The notes beneath the pieces were generated by a model. It saw nothing but the letters and a program-made list of their open reading frames with translations, was not told the origin of the DNA and made no database searches. Made by a program: the position numbers and the translations under genes. 64,000 nucleotides of DNA, from positions 4,200,507 to 4,264,506 of the forward strand of contig NC_079209.1 in assembly GCF_026745355.1 (NCBI RefSeq). The letters run 5' to 3'. Positions within the stretch are counted from its first letter, which is position 1. The number at the start of each line of letters is the position of its first letter. The DNA is from Beta vulgaris subsp. vulgaris. Taxonomy: Eukaryota > Streptophyta > Magnoliopsida > Caryophyllales > Amaranthaceae. Shown one piece after another: positions 33,938-46,958 of this stretch.

Positions 33938-36900
33938 TTTAGCTTTGTTCCTGACAATGGTTCCATACTCATCTAGTTTATTCCTAAACACCCATTTTAA
34001 GCCAATTACTTTTTGTTGTTTACAAGAAGGAACTAGATGCGATACCTTGTTTCTTTCGAACTCATCTAATTCAGCTTGCATGGCAGTGATCCAATCAGAG
34101 TCAATTAGGGCTTCTTCATGATTTCGTGGTTCCATCATTGATAGGAACGCATGAAATGCAAAAAAAATTCTTAACTGAGATCTAGTTTGCGTACCTTTGG
34201 ATATGTCACTTATCATGAGTTCCCCTTGGATGTGACTTTTGTTGTTTCCAAGGTTTTAGTTGAAAATTCCTTATAGGAAAAGTTTGTTCCTCGTGAGTTC
34301 CTTGAGTAAATGAGGAGCTATGATCAGTTGTTCCTCTGTTAGCAATGGTAGACTCAGCTTTTTCACCTTGAGGAATAAGAACATCATTGTTGTGAATGTT
34401 TTCATTTTCTTCGTTCCTTTCCTCTTTTATTTCTTCTTCTTCATTTGAATCTGTATTTTTCTCATTTGGTCGTACCAACCCAATCTCATAGTCATCAACT
34501 TGTATGCTTGGATTGCATTTGTCAGATTTATCAAAGATTATGTGAATACTTTCTTCAACACACATAGTTTCTTATGTAAACTCTATAAGCTTTACTATGT
34601 GATAGTATCCTAAAATATTGCTTCATCACTCCTTGCATCAAATTTTCCAAGATTATCTTTTCCATTTATTGACAAAACATTTGCACCAAATGTTCTAAAG
34701 TAGTGATATTGGTTTCTTTCCAAAGTAAAGTTATAAGGAGTTTTGTTAATGATAGGTCTCATCATGGCACGATTAATTATGTGACAAGCAGTATTAACAG
34801 CTTCAGCCCAAAAGTTCCTTGGAAGTTCACTAGCAATTAACATGGTTCTAGACATTTCCTCCAAAGTTCTATTTTTCCTTTCTACAGGGGCAGAAAAATT
34901 ATGATCTAGGCCATTATCTCTGCTTAAGTCATCAAATTTATAATTTTCAAATTCTTTCCATGATCGATCTATATGTCATTATTTGTGACCACTCAATGTT
35001 GAACTCTTTTAGCAAAGACAAGGAACTCATCATAAGTTCATCTTTACTAGAGAGAAAAATAACCCAATGTATACCTAGAGTATCATCACAATAACTAATA
35101 CATACTCTTTCCACTTCTACTTTGAATTCTCATAGGTCCACATAAGTCCATATGAATTAATTCTAATGGTTTAGTGGTGCTTACTATATTTTAGATTTGA
35201 AAGAGGATCTTACTTGCTTTCCTCGTGCACATGCATCACAAACTTGATCAATATGAAATTTTATGGATGGAATCCAAACAAGATCTTTTGATCTAAGTTT
35301 TCAAGTAATGAAAGCTAGCATGTCCTAGACGCTTGTGCCAAAGGAGTGAATCATCTTCAATACACTAAGACAGAGATTGATTTTAGGAACAAGTCAAGAT
35401 CCACAATATATGTGTTCCCTTTCCTTGTTCCTTCCAAGATAATTCTTTGTTTTAATGTTGATGATCAAGCATTTTTCTTATTAAATTTCGACACATTTCC
35501 CTTTCACAGAATTGGGAAATCTCAATAGATTATTTTTAGACCTTCAACTAAAAATACATTTTCAATGGAGTGTGATGGTGACTTACCAACCTAACCCATG
35601 ACAACTATGTTACCTTTCTTATTGTCATCAAATGTCACACTTCCACCTTCGTAGGTTGAGAGCGAGAGAAACTTAGTTTTGTCTCCTGTCAATGCTTGAA
35701 CAACCACTATAAAGATACCATGTGTTGTTCCCCCTCACTCCAACCTGCAAAAATCAACTAATTGTTAGTTGTAGGAACCCTTCTTTCGTGGGTTCCTGTT
35801 CTTGACTAGGACTTGATTTGACAACCCATTTCTTGTTACTTACTTCACATTTTTCCAATCATTTAGTTTTTGTTGACATTGATTTATGTAATGACCTACC
35901 TTCCACAAGTACATACAAAATTTATCACGGTAGGTAACATATTTTTTGTCTTGTTCCTTTTCTTGTAGTTTTCAAACCAAGACCTTCTTTTATTCTAGTC
36001 TGTGGTATCTCAATCCACTTAGGAACATCCATCATTTTGCCTCTGTTCCTTGCAATAACCAGTTCCTTCTTAAGATTACAGATTTGTTCCTTCAAAACAT
36101 TTTTCTTTATTCAAATTTTCGATCTCAGATCTGTATCCTTTCAAAGGGGTTGATCCAATATCAAAGGAACTTAGAACAGGGACAAATTCCTTTAAGTGTG
36201 AAATTTCTAAATTTATTAGATAATTTTCATTTTTCACATTCTCATAGAATTCTTTGATTTTTATGTTTTTCTCAAACAAATCAAAGAATCTGGTTTCAAC
36301 ATATGTTCTCATTTTCTTAAGCCATTCTATATGTTCTTTGCAGACTTTAAGAGCTTGTTCAGTTTGTTCAAGTTTTTCACGTTCATCTCTACATTCAAGA
36401 ATTGCATCATAAAGAAGATCATATATTTCAGGCCTAGTTTTGCAATCTAAGTCTGACTCAAGTCCATGTTGCTTACCTCAACATTTTCTTCATCTTCTTT
36501 TTCATCAATGTTTGCCATGAGGCAAAGTATTTGCTTTTCTTCAGTTTTGTTCTTCTTCTCTCTTCCGTCTCTAAACCTCCCCAAGCAGCTATCATTGCCT
36601 TACGAACGTTTGCCTTAGAGAAGGGTGTCTTTGATTCTTTGTTCCTTTCAGCAAAGCGTTCCTTGTTCCTTCCTTTGGTTTTATCTTTTTTTAAAAGTGG
36701 ACATTCCTTGATGAAGTGATCTGTACTCCCACATTTATGACAAGCAGCTTTGTTAGAAAACTTTTTAGTTTTACCTTTGAAGTTCCGTTCTTCATGTTCC
36801 TATACATCTTTCGAAATTTTCGAACCATGAGTGCTTCTCTTCTTCTGAGTCAGAGTCATCTTCATCATCTTCTTTGAGAGCAATGATTTTGATTTGGAGC

Positions 36901-37616
36901 TTTCACCATACTCAGTGTCAAGGTGAAGCTCATGAGTCATAAGTGACCCAGCCAGCTGTTCCAAGTTGAATTAGTGAAATCTTTTGTTTCTTGTAAAGCA
37001 GTGACCTTAGCCATCCATTGTCCTTAGGAAGACTCCTAAAACCTTTCGAACTGTTCCTCTGATGAAATAAACTTTCCAAGAGAAGCTAACTCATTAATAA
37101 TGTTAGTAAAACGAGTAAACATTCTGAATGCTTTCCTTGGTCTTCATGGAGAACAGTTCATATTGATTCATTAGTAAATCAATTTTAGATCTTTTGACTT
37201 CATTAGTTCCTTCGTGGGTTACTTCTAGTAAATCCCATATTTGCTTTGCGGATTTGCATCCCATGATCCTATTATGTTCATGGGTCCAAGTCCACAATGC
37301 AACAATTTAACAGCCATGCATTTACTTCCATTTTTTCAAAATCAGTTTCATATTCAGAGAAGGGTTTCAAATTACCTCATTTTTGTCATTATAGTTGTGA
37401 CTCGAAATCACCAACTTCAATGACTCTCCATGTCAGGTAGTTTTCAGCCTTGATGAATATCTCCATTCGGTTCTTCTAGTAGGAGTAGAACTTCCCATTG
37501 AACATGGGAGCCTTTGCGTAGAGTAACCTTCCTCAAATTTCTTGGTGGTATTCATTGTTCCTTGGATCTCTTTCTGAATAGGTTTCTATCTTCGTGAGTT
37601 CTGCTCTGATACCAAT
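33938..37616 (-). pseudogene. Decayed Copia internal region (Gag to start of reverse transcriptase)
   Basis: Minus-strand order: Gag UBN2 region (37297-36960; AKQIWDLLEVTHEGTNEVKR), zinc knuckle C-H-K-C...H...C near 36747-36706, a charged late Gag region (36312-36076), protease remnant (35730-35640), GAG-pre-integrase (about 35300-35220), broken integrase core (35160-34870), integrase C-terminal part (34864-34610), acidic linker (34565-34206), and reverse-transcriptase N-terminus (34200-33938; ITAMQAELDEFERNK). The protease DSG motif reads YSG: the catalytic Asp codon has become TAT. Many stops and shifts. The rest of reverse transcriptase, RNase H and the other LTR are missing because sequence at 33937 jumps to LINE. 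Confidence 0.85.
37603..37614 (-). promoter_or_regulatory. Primer-binding site, initiator Met tRNA
   Basis: In element sense TGGTATCAGAGC, two bases after the LTR end. It identifies the LTR at 37617-38973 as the 5' LTR of the decayed Copia element. Confidence 0.88.
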
Positions 37617-38973
37617 TGTTATTTCACTAGGAACACTACAAGAGGGGGGTGAATTGTATGTGTAGAAATAAACGTAACTTTTTGCGGAAATTCAATCTTA
37701 AACAAATAAAATAACTAAAGGAACACAAGGGATTTTTACGAGGAAAAACTTCTTGGGCCCAACAAGAAGAAACAACCTCGACCACTAGGGATTTTAAACT
37801 CAACTCTTTCACTAATTAGGCCAAACAACTTTGTTACAACCTAATTCTATTCACGAGCCTCACCTTGAGTTCCTAAACTCAAGTTCCTGAACCACTGTTC
37901 CCTTAACAGTAGTTTCTCTCAACTCCACTCGAAGTTTTCTCACTTTTACTTGCTCCACTCAAAGCTTCTCTCTTACAGAACTTCACTCAAAGTCCCTTAC
38001 CCCAAAAACAAAATACAATTGATCGAATACGCTTAGTGGAATTAGAGTTAGAAAGCAAAGAAAAAATGGTTTTTATGAGAGAATGAAGGCACTGACACTT
38101 TAATTAGTTAAACTCACTAACTCACTTAGTTAGACACAATTTGGAACTTAATTAGACATTAATATTTATAGTGGTAGTAATTTAGAATGTGGGATTAAAA
38201 CATGTATTTGTTAAAAACCATTCCCATGATGTTCCTTACTCTGAGGAACACTTTCCTCAAACATCCCGTGATCCCCATGATCACTGTTAAATGTGGGAGT
38301 GTTTTTTAGTTACTACTCCTTAATTTTAGCAACCACTTTAAGCATTACTCGAAAATCTGATTTAATTAAAAACATATTAATTATTAAATCTGAAATTAAA
38401 TCATTTTCATAAAAATATTATATTTTAATTACTTTCGTAATAACCGAAAAATATTTTTATTATCTTTGGAAAAATAAAATCTTTTCCTTAAAAAGATTTT
38501 CCATAAAATCAGATTTTTCCTTAAATAAAACGGTTACCTACATTCTATGCACAATTTTCTCAACTGCCATCAATGTACCGTTGTAATGCTTCAACCTAAG
38601 TCTAGTTCCTTTTAATTTGTTAGTTCTTTTAACTTATACGTTTAGCGCCAGTTCATCTATTCCTTACCAAGGAACAAACTATCATTCTCATTCAAAATTG
38701 TCATAGTTCCTTACCATCTTTACTCGTTCCTTTACAATTGAACTAAAAATAAAAAGCCTCGCTTTAGTCTTCTTGCTCCAATGCTGCTCCAGTATCAAAT
38801 AGAGAAACATCTTCACTTAGTTTTCAAAATCCAAACTTGATTTCTTCCTCGACTTAGTATTCTCTTTGTTCCTTTCAATGATACCTTGAAATTCACTCAC
38901 TTAAACAACTTGTTAGTCCAGTGCTTAGTTTGCATCTTTATTCCTGTGTCATCATCAAAACTAGGGTTCAACA
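37617..38973 (-). repeat. 5' LTR of the decayed Copia element, 1357 bp
   Basis: TG...CA in both senses (plus strand TGTTATTTCAC...GGTTCAACA). Same length and family as the solo LTR at 20813-22169. The unit B copy is 58159-59476. Confidence 0.88.
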
Positions 38974-39388
38974 AACCTAAACTATCGTACTATGTAAATT
39001 GACTATAACTTTAGCTACATAATTTTCATATTATTGGAGGGTGATTGAAATATGATTCAAAATAAAATATATATTATTGGAGTGCTTAGCTTTTTCGATT
39101 ATGATTATATATATATATATATGATCTTAAAGAGTGGGGAGGCGACATGTTTTTATCCTCGAATAAAGTTTGGATTATAATGGTAAAGATAAACAAAAAT
39201 TAGAGCCTGAATTTACTAATTTACCTAAAAATTTGATAATCCTGACTGAAATAATTTTGTTATTTTCAATGTTAATCATTGATAATTTACATTTGAAAGC
39301 ATCTCATAAATCAAAAAAGGATTATGTACATAGAAAAATAAAAATAAAAGAAATATATAATTTTTGTTATTTATTTTGACACATAATG
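38974..39388. other. Non-coding, with short (TA)n
   Basis: Flank of the Copia LTR, a short TA run (about 39100-39122), then AT-rich sequence leading into the Gypsy fragment. In unit B the TA run is greatly expanded and has taken a fold-back element. Confidence 0.6.
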
Positions 39389-39520
39389 ACGTATCGTGAA
39401 AGTACTTTGGCTAACCACGAGTCTAGAGAGGCAACGTGGGAAGCCGAAGATGAAATGAAGAAGAAGTATCCAGAATTGTTCTTTGAGGTGAGTTATGAGG
39501 GGATAACTCATTTCCTCTAA
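39389..39520 (+). pseudogene. Gypsy chromovirus pol C-terminus (chromodomain-like)
   Basis: 43 codons and TAA: an ANHESREATWEAEDEMKKKY core, as in the chromodomain tail of Tekay/Del-type integrases. It is followed by the usual 'tttcgggacgaaacttctttt' and a purine run before the LTR. Everything upstream is lost. The unit B copy (about 60890-61012) is frameshifted. Confidence 0.75.
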
Positions 39521-39805
39521 GGGGCATAGAATGCGATAAAATTTCACGCTTTTTACCTATTTTTATGATGTTTTTATGCATTTTTATGCTTATTTTGACA
39601 ATTTGCACGTGTATGGTGTAAAATAAATAGATTCTCCGCATGGAAAATGTGTTGAAGAGTAACACAAGTGAGTTTTGAAGTTGTTAAAGTGTGCACATGA
39701 GTAGCACAAATATTTCTCAAATGAAAGTTTAGTCCAATTTTTTTTCAAAATATGGGAGTTTTTGTGCCAAGTTTCGGGACGAAACTTCTTTTAAGAGGGG
39801 TAGAC

Positions 39806-42250
39806 TGTAATCCCCTGTAAATTTATGGATTTTATAAATATATTTTAGAATATATATATTTATTTTTAAATATAATGTAGTTTAAAATAGTTTATTTCTT
39901 TAAAAGGTTGACTATTTGAAAGCCAAAGGAATTATTTTAAGGATTTGAGGAACTTAAAATATTTTGTTAAGACATGCTTTGAAACCATTTAAAATATTGT
40001 TTGGATTTGAAAAGGAGTTTAAATAGGCTTGAGGAATCCAAATACTAATTAGATTAGGAAAATAATTTCTAGTGATGTTATGAGTTTCAATCATCAATCC
40101 TATATTTAAAGCCCAATTTTCTTTTCCTAACCCCACTAGGAAAACACATATATAAATACACTAAACCCAAATTTTTCCCCGCACATAATTTTCTCTCTCC
40201 TCACCCTCACGAAAATCGGCGCCCATAATTCCTTGCTCTCTCTCACGTTTTCTTCCTTTCTTCCTTTCTTCTCTTCCAAGAAATGATTTCTTCCTCAACA
40301 AGAAATCTTTCTCCCTCAATTGGAACCACCACCGACCACCAAGAGTGCCGCTGCCCCTGCCATGTCACCCAGCCGACGCCTTTTTGCCTTTTCTTCCTTT
40401 GTGTTGGTTTGATTACCTTTCTTCCTCCTCAAGTTTTATTTGAAGATTATGTTTTAAGATTTGTTTTTAGTTTAATTATGTTTAGAAGTTTTAATTTAAT
40501 GATTTAATTATGAATTTTTGATTATATAATTTATGTATTGAAGAAGAAAAAATTTAGATTTAATTAGTATGTTTAAATTGGATTTTTAACGGATTTTTAG
40601 GGTATTAAAGATCGATCATAGTAGTATGTTATGAACGATGTAATTGATTATACTTATAAGTTTAAGTATGTTTAAAGGGAATTTTAATAAATTATATGTT
40701 GCTAGTATTTTAAAAAGGATGTAATTAATGGAGTTTTAAGGATTTTAATGACTAGTATAGTAGTACTATGTTAGGAAGTATTAGTAATTGATGTTTCAAT
40801 GATGGAAACAACTTTTAAATATTTTTAAAGGAGGTTTGAAGTATTTTTATAGTTGCTAAAATTTATTTGAGTATTGATTATAAATTTCTATTGGTTTTTT
40901 TAGACGGAGAGTTCTCTCTAGGCGACTTATAAAGTTGTTAAAGTAGCCTATCAATTTGTCCACACAAGGTAAGTACATATCTATGTGTTGATTGATGTAG
41001 TATCATGATTTTAGGAAGGAAAGTTATGTAGTATCATGTATAGGAACTTGTGAGTTCATATATGATTGATATATATGTTCGATTTTGCATGTTTTATGCC
41101 TATGTGCGAACATGTTAAGTAGAGATTTATATTATGGTTGTATGAAAGATTGATGCACGCATGTTGGTTGGGAGCTTTATTTTATCAATTCACATGGGGA
41201 ATTAATATATTTATTGGTATAGATCATGCATGATTTCGTAAGTTGATATTTTATACCTTTAAAAGGTAAGTTGGTTGTTGGCTAGGTTCAACAAATAAGG
41301 AAGATTGGATTAAAGAAGAAACTAATCTTCGGTTGTAAGTTATGTGATCACTTATTTAATCCTAAGATAAAAATGTGGTTGTGAATGTTTGATTATATAT
41401 TATGTGCGTTGCTTGTGTGTCATAACAAGTAATAAATAATCATGTAAAGTGAAACTTGGATAGTAATAAACTTTAGACTGACGCACATCTGAAGTTGGAC
41501 AATCAGGAGTTGAGGTACATGGTGAGCTTGCCATGACTTTTTATGGGTTCGGATTGATCACTGTTCCTATTTTTATCTAAAAAGTTCCTCGATATCGTAG
41601 GTCATGGTAATACGGAGTCGTGCTTGTATTTTGTCTTCCAAAGGAAAGGCTGGTTTTAGCTATACAACTCGGTCCAGTGACTATTCCATTTAAAGTAATA
41701 AAAATATTATTAAAGTTTAGTTCAGTCTAAGTTATCTGCAAGTTATTATGTTACTATATATCACTGCTTACTATTCATTAGTAGCATGTTAGGAATGTTT
41801 ATTTATTCATCATGTAGTAATCAACTTTGTTGATTACGTGCTTTGTTTGTGTGTGTTGATCATGGTTTTGCTTTATTGATCCTGTGATGATCCATTCTTG
41901 GTGAGCAGATTCAATCTCTAGTGCATTGTCATTTACATGAGTGAAGATGATGCATTATAAAATTCGGGAATGGAGAGCTTGTGTAACATGTTGATTAATT
42001 TATTGTACTTTAGATGATACATTTATGTTTAAGTTTGGTTTGATGTTAACGTTAACTTTGTTGGTTGGTTTTAAAGTTGTCTTTATTATTTACTAAATTT
42101 TCATTCTAAAGTTAGTTATATGTTTTTCGCTGCAAAATTTTGAATAATCCGATACGTTATCAATCACACGGGCGATAATACTTTGATGATTATCTAATTT
42201 TATGTTTGAAAAGTATTTTTGGAAAAAGAGAGAATTATCGGGATGTTACA
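39806..42250 (+). repeat. Gypsy 3' LTR, about 2.45 kb (unit A)
   Basis: Begins TGTAATCCCC after the purine tract (AAGAGGGGTAGAC) and ends GGGATGTTACA. A TATA box (TATATAAATA) is at 40149-40158. The frame at 40283-40507 lies just below this promoter, is retained in unit B (61778-62002) and is probably leader sequence. LTR length and the chromodomain tail fit a Tekay/Del chromovirus. Confidence 0.85.
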
Positions 42251-42732
42251 AATTATATTTTAATTTGTAAGTTGATTATTTACTTAGTTTATTCTAAAAT
42301 ATTTGAACGAATATTGAAAATCATTATTTTTGTAAAAGTATTTTTTATGTTAGTTAGTTTGGTTTATTAGTTAATTTCTCTAGAGATTAGATGACAATAT
42401 TTAAGTGTAAATTAGGATAATGTGAGTAATCTTTCTCGGTTTCATGCTTAAGCTTATAATATAAACGAGTATGTTGATAACGATAATAATTTAGGGACAA
42501 TTAAGCAAGAAATAGTTATTAATGGGTAGTTTTCCTAATAAGAGGTTTTATTGATATTAGAGTTATGATTTTGAGGAGAATATGTACGACAATTCTTGGA
42601 AGCTAAGTTATGACGATACTTAAAGAATAAGGAAAGGAATATGAGGTAACCTTTCATGTCCATCATATATGTGTATTCCCGTATATGTTTTATGTGATAT
42701 TTTATGTGTGTATGCATGAATACGATTATATG
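42251..42732. other. Non-coding flank of the Gypsy LTR
   Basis: AT-rich. The first 200 bp are matched by 63800-64000 in unit B. No gene seen. Confidence 0.6.
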
Positions 42733-43739
42733 CAGTGGCGGATTTACTTAGGGTCACGTGTGGTCACGTGACCAACTATTATTTCTGGAAAAAAAATTCA
42801 TTTGCAGCGTTTTCACACGCAAAAGCAGACCCTTTCTCTTTCTCTCTCTTCCTCCTTCGCGAATAAAAAAACCCTAAGTAGTAGAAGTGTAGCGGCGCCG
42901 CAGCCCGCACGGTAAGTTTGCCGACAGCCCAACGCACTTCAGCCAGATTGAGCGAAAAACCCTAACTAGTAGCACAATAGCAGCGCCGTGTACTCGTCTC
43001 GCAATTCGCAAAACAAAGTCGACTCGATTTGTTGGAGAGTTTTCCGGTGAGTTTGTTATTTGCTTGATTTTGTTTGATTTTGTTTTGTTTGATTTTGTAA
43101 GGATTTCGATTTATTTTTATTTGATTTTGTTAGGGTTTTTTTTGTCTCAAAAGAATCTGATTTGTGTCTTTGATTTGCGAATTGCGACAGACCAACACAC
43201 CAACACAGGGCGGCAGGCAGACGGGCGGCAGCGGGCGGCGGCAGCAGGCGGCAAACCTCAGGTATTCTTCTAAAGTTCTAATTCAACCTTCTTAATTGAA
43301 TCATTCTTGAAAATTGTTGAATTATTCTTCATTCAATCATTGTTGGGTTGTAAGTTGTTGCTGAAAATTTATGTTTATTTGTGAATTTTTGTCAATTTGA
43401 TTTCATTAGTATTGTGTTGTGATTTGGAAATTAGATTAGGATGCCATTACGATTGTAAATAGTATAAATCGATATCAAAATATGAAAATTCGTACTCGTC
43501 GAGAACAATTGTAATATTTTCTAAGTACTATTTGGTTGTAATAAGTAGTATTTTTAGGTACTATTTTATTGTTATATGAACTATTATTAGTCATAAATTG
43601 ATTTTATTTGAAGTAGTTTTCTTTAAATTCATGGATTATCTTATATGGATACGTGTATCCGAAACCCGTACCCGTAGCCATTTCTGTGCAACCTAGTCGG
43701 TAGTGACCAACTATTCATAAATTCCTGAATCCGCCACTG
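42733..43739. mobile_element. Non-autonomous hAT-like element, 1007 bp
   Basis: Inverted repeats CAGTGGCGGATTTA...TGAATCCGCCACTG. No clear 8-bp duplication. The interior has a GC-rich leader-like region (42840-43260) with possible splice donors (CGGTAAGTTTG, CCGGTGAGTTTG) and a GGCGGCAGGC repeat. This looks like the 5' untranslated exons of a deleted transposase or a captured gene. Confidence 0.7.
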
Positions 43740-44807
43740 TATCCAAAGATGTTTCGTCATTTGTGAAAGACTACTCGCCTACATAATATAATGGAAGTTA
43801 AGATGATATTTCGTTTATTGTGAAAGACTAGTCACCCGGATAATGTTTCATCTCATTATCTGTAACAGTTTCCACATGCTTAGGAAACTAGAATGTAACT
43901 CCATTTTATTGCCTGTGTTCGGGTCAAGTGTCAACGTCAATAAGAATAATAAATAATGCCACTTTCTTAATTATATAGCATGTGATATTATTCTCGACAT
44001 TAAAAGCTTAATGTTATTACAATTATATTTACCCAAAAATGTATACAATGAAGGGCCAAGGCGATTAAGACTTGATTTGCGTCAAGTCGTTTATTGTATC
44101 TTATTAGGATTTCTTTGTGTAATAGACTTTGTATAAGCATACAAGTAGGTTGTATTATATTTATGCTTATCTATATAAATATATTAAGAGGTGTTTCTAA
44201 AGACGTTTATATGTCATATGGTATTTTTTTTCAAACTTATAATTCAAATGTTTTACATTCATGTGAACTCCTCAATGTAAAATACATAAATATTTTGTAA
44301 CTGCAATGTATTGAACACGTGGCCTTTGAAATGAAAGGTGAGAGTTTAGATATCAATACACTATAATTTTATTGTCTAATATTTTGACTAAAATACGATA
44401 AAGCCTTATAATAATCATATATAACTAAAAAGACTCAAACAAGTATTTACATTTCGAGCACTCTTATTTCAGTACTAACAAAAGACTATTAATGATATAT
44501 TATCTTACCCGAATTCCTTTTAGATCATTATTGTCAAAATCAAACAAACTTTAAGGTTGATTTTACCTATCACCTCATGATGTTAAATTTTCAATTTTTC
44601 ATTGAACAAAAAAATACAAAAAGTAACAAAATTAATTATGAAATTTATGAGTAATAATATTTTTGTTTATTGTAGTCGATCCCAGATTACGCTCACTAAA
44701 ATAATAGTTGTTTTCATAAAAGCTGAGCCATTTAGTCCAAAAACTTGGACATATGTGGTAGCAAAAGATGTGCTCCTTGGGCACTTCCTTTCTACATGGG
44801 ACGAAGC
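43740..44807. other. Non-coding stretch
   Basis: AT-rich, no supported frame or repeat end seen. Confidence 0.55.
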
Positions 44808-45323
44808 TAGGATGGACATGGGTACAAGAAATCTAATTTTAGGATATGGGTCCAATTTTTTCAGGACCCTAAGCGGGGTAGATCCGGGTCAAAGTAAAAC
44901 TCTGAGGGTCTTGGTTTGAGTCTTAATATTCTAAACGACTCAGAACCTACTCAAACCTTACACTTGGACCGTAAAGTTATTTAATATTGTTTTGTCTTTT
45001 GTATTTTAGATATAAAAAACCTTTCTATTTATCCTAAAATTATAACTTTTGTCATTTTGAACCTATATCCTAGACCCATACCCTAAACCCTACAGATCAT
45101 AATCACTATCTAAGGTCAAGAAATATAAATGGTATTATAAATTTGACAAAAAATAAAGAAAATAGCCTAAACCCTAGACTCTATAGACCTAAGGGTTTGG
45201 ATCCGCGTCCAACTTTTCTAGACCCTTCGTGTCCATGTTTGGATCTTGGTCCAGCAAAAATTTTAGAGTTCAGGTCTAGAGTCTAGCCTGACCTGACACA
45301 GCCCCTACCCACGCCCATCCATA
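44808..45323. mobile_element. hAT-like MITE, 516 bp
   Basis: TAGGATGGACATGGGTA at the left, and CTACCCACGCCCATCCATA at the right. Flanked by GACGAAGC (44800-44807) and GACAAAGC (45324-45331), an 8-bp duplication with one mismatch. Confidence 0.78.
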
Positions 45324-45529
45324 GACAAAGCAAGCTACACAAGGCAAACAATGATAAATTACTAAATGTTAGTGGCTTCAGAACTACTAATAAGGACCTT
45401 TTAAAAAATAAATTTGGAGGATTCAAACAAAAAGGTGGAAAAGTGCACTAGTTGAATTTAAAAAATTGTCTCATCCGATCCGGTATTATTCAACGGATTT
45501 TAATATAAGATAGAAAAATACAAAAGTAC

Positions 45530-46905
45530 ATCAAGAATCCTTGTCTGTGTGTTTAAAACATTTGGTTTAAGGAACCAACCCCTCCTTATATGTTTAAGAC
45601 ATTTGTTATTATAAACCAACCCTTGTTTCTGCGTGTTAAAGCTTACTTTTTGTCGAAAAGTACAACTGCAATATGGAAAAAGTAAAAGTTACATCGATTA
45701 GAGTGTTTCACCAACTTTTTTTTACCAAAAAGTGCTACTGGTCATTTATAAGAAACATTGTTTATGTATCTAAGACACTTGTTATTTAAGACAATTGTTA
45801 TTTATAAATCAACCCACGGTTGTGTGTTAAATCTTATTGTTGATAAAAAAAGTACAATTGTAATCCCTGAAAAAGTAAAAGTTACATCGATTAGCATGAG
45901 TTATAAGAACTCTTGTTTGTGTGTTTGATACACTTGTTATTTATACACCAACCAATGTTGTGTTTGAGACACCTCTTCTTTATAAATCAACCCGTGTTCA
46001 TGTGTGTGAAATCATAATTATTATGAAAAGTACAATTTTATTATATGGAAGAAAACCAAATAACAAGTTTTCTGCTAAAAGCGCAGCCCTTCGTTGTAAA
46101 AGCGTAGCCCTTCGTTGTGAAGGGCTGCGCTTGAAAAGCGCAGCCCTACTTAAAAAGTGAAGGGCTGCTATTGAAAGGGCTGCTGTCAAAAAGCGCAGCC
46201 CTAAGGACCTTTTTTAGCGTAGCCCTTCTTTATTTTTCCACTAGTGGTATGATAATTTTCTATTGCAAGAATGTTCTTGTTGGTGTTTTATCATGGCTCC
46301 TATTTATACACGACCCATATTTATGTGTTTGAGACAATTGTTATTTATAAATCAATGTATGTATGTGTTTTTTATATTACTTTTGGTCAAAAAGTGCAAC
46401 TGTAATATCTGAAAATAGGTAAAAGTTGCATCGATTAGCTAGATTTGCCAGCTTTCCCCCCAAAAAGTGCAATTTATAAGAACCTTAGTTTGTGCATTTA
46501 AAACACATGTTATTTATAAACCAACCACTATTGATGTGTCTGAGACACCTGTTTTTTATAAGTCAACTCATGTTATGTGTGTAAAATCATACTTATTGTT
46601 AAAAAGTACAATTGTAATCTCTGGAAAAAAAAAGTAAGTAACAAGTTTTCTCTTAAATCCTCTGATATTGTTTTTGCAACAAGGGCCCTTGTTAGTGGCT
46701 TTGAAACCACTCATCGTTAGTGTTTTATCTTGATTTGTATAAATAGCAAGTGTCACAGATACACAAACAATGGTTCTTATAAATGACCAATTGCACTTTT
46801 TGGAGAAAAAGGTGAGCAAACACGCTAATTAATGTAACTTGTACTTTTCCTAGATTACAGTTGTACTGTTTGACAAAAATTACGCTTTAAACACATAATC
46901 ATGGG
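45530..46905. repeat. Imperfect tandem repeats
   Basis: Several diverged units of about 200 bp that share 'aaaagttacatcgattag', 'cttgttatttataaa.caacc' and 'aaaaagtacaattgtaat' (near 45683, 45883 and 46411). The last part also matches window positions 1-284. Interrupted by a CACTA remnant at about 46070-46246. Confidence 0.7.
46070..46246 (+). mobile_element. CACTA-like terminal fragment
   Basis: Right end ATTTTTCCACTAGTG. Inverted AAGCGCAGCCCT / AGGGCTGCGCTT subterminal repeats occur about seven times. No left terminus. Confidence 0.6.
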
Positions 46906-46958
46906 TTGGTTTGTAAATAGCCCTTAGTTTTGAGATAAATGAAGGTGTCGGAGTTTGA

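Larger units (their letters stand above)
23344..46958. repeat. Tandem duplication unit A (about 23.6 kb)
   Basis: Collinear with 46959-64000: DUF4283 fragment, CACTA end, Stowaway, MATH gene, LINE, Copia LTR, Gypsy LTR. Homology is traced in A from 23344 to about 42450, where the matching part of B meets the window edge. The right limit (46958) is inferred from B beginning at 46959. Unit lengths differ through private insertions and deletions. Confidence 0.85.

Noticed and set aside
34206..34565. Acidic 119-residue frame as a host gene
   Set aside because: It is the linker between integrase and reverse transcriptase of the decayed Copia element, by position and frame order.
40283..40507. 74-residue frame conserved between the Gypsy LTR copies
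   Set aside because: It lies just downstream of the LTR TATA box in leader sequence. Conservation is explained by the shared duplication and the peptide resembles nothing known.
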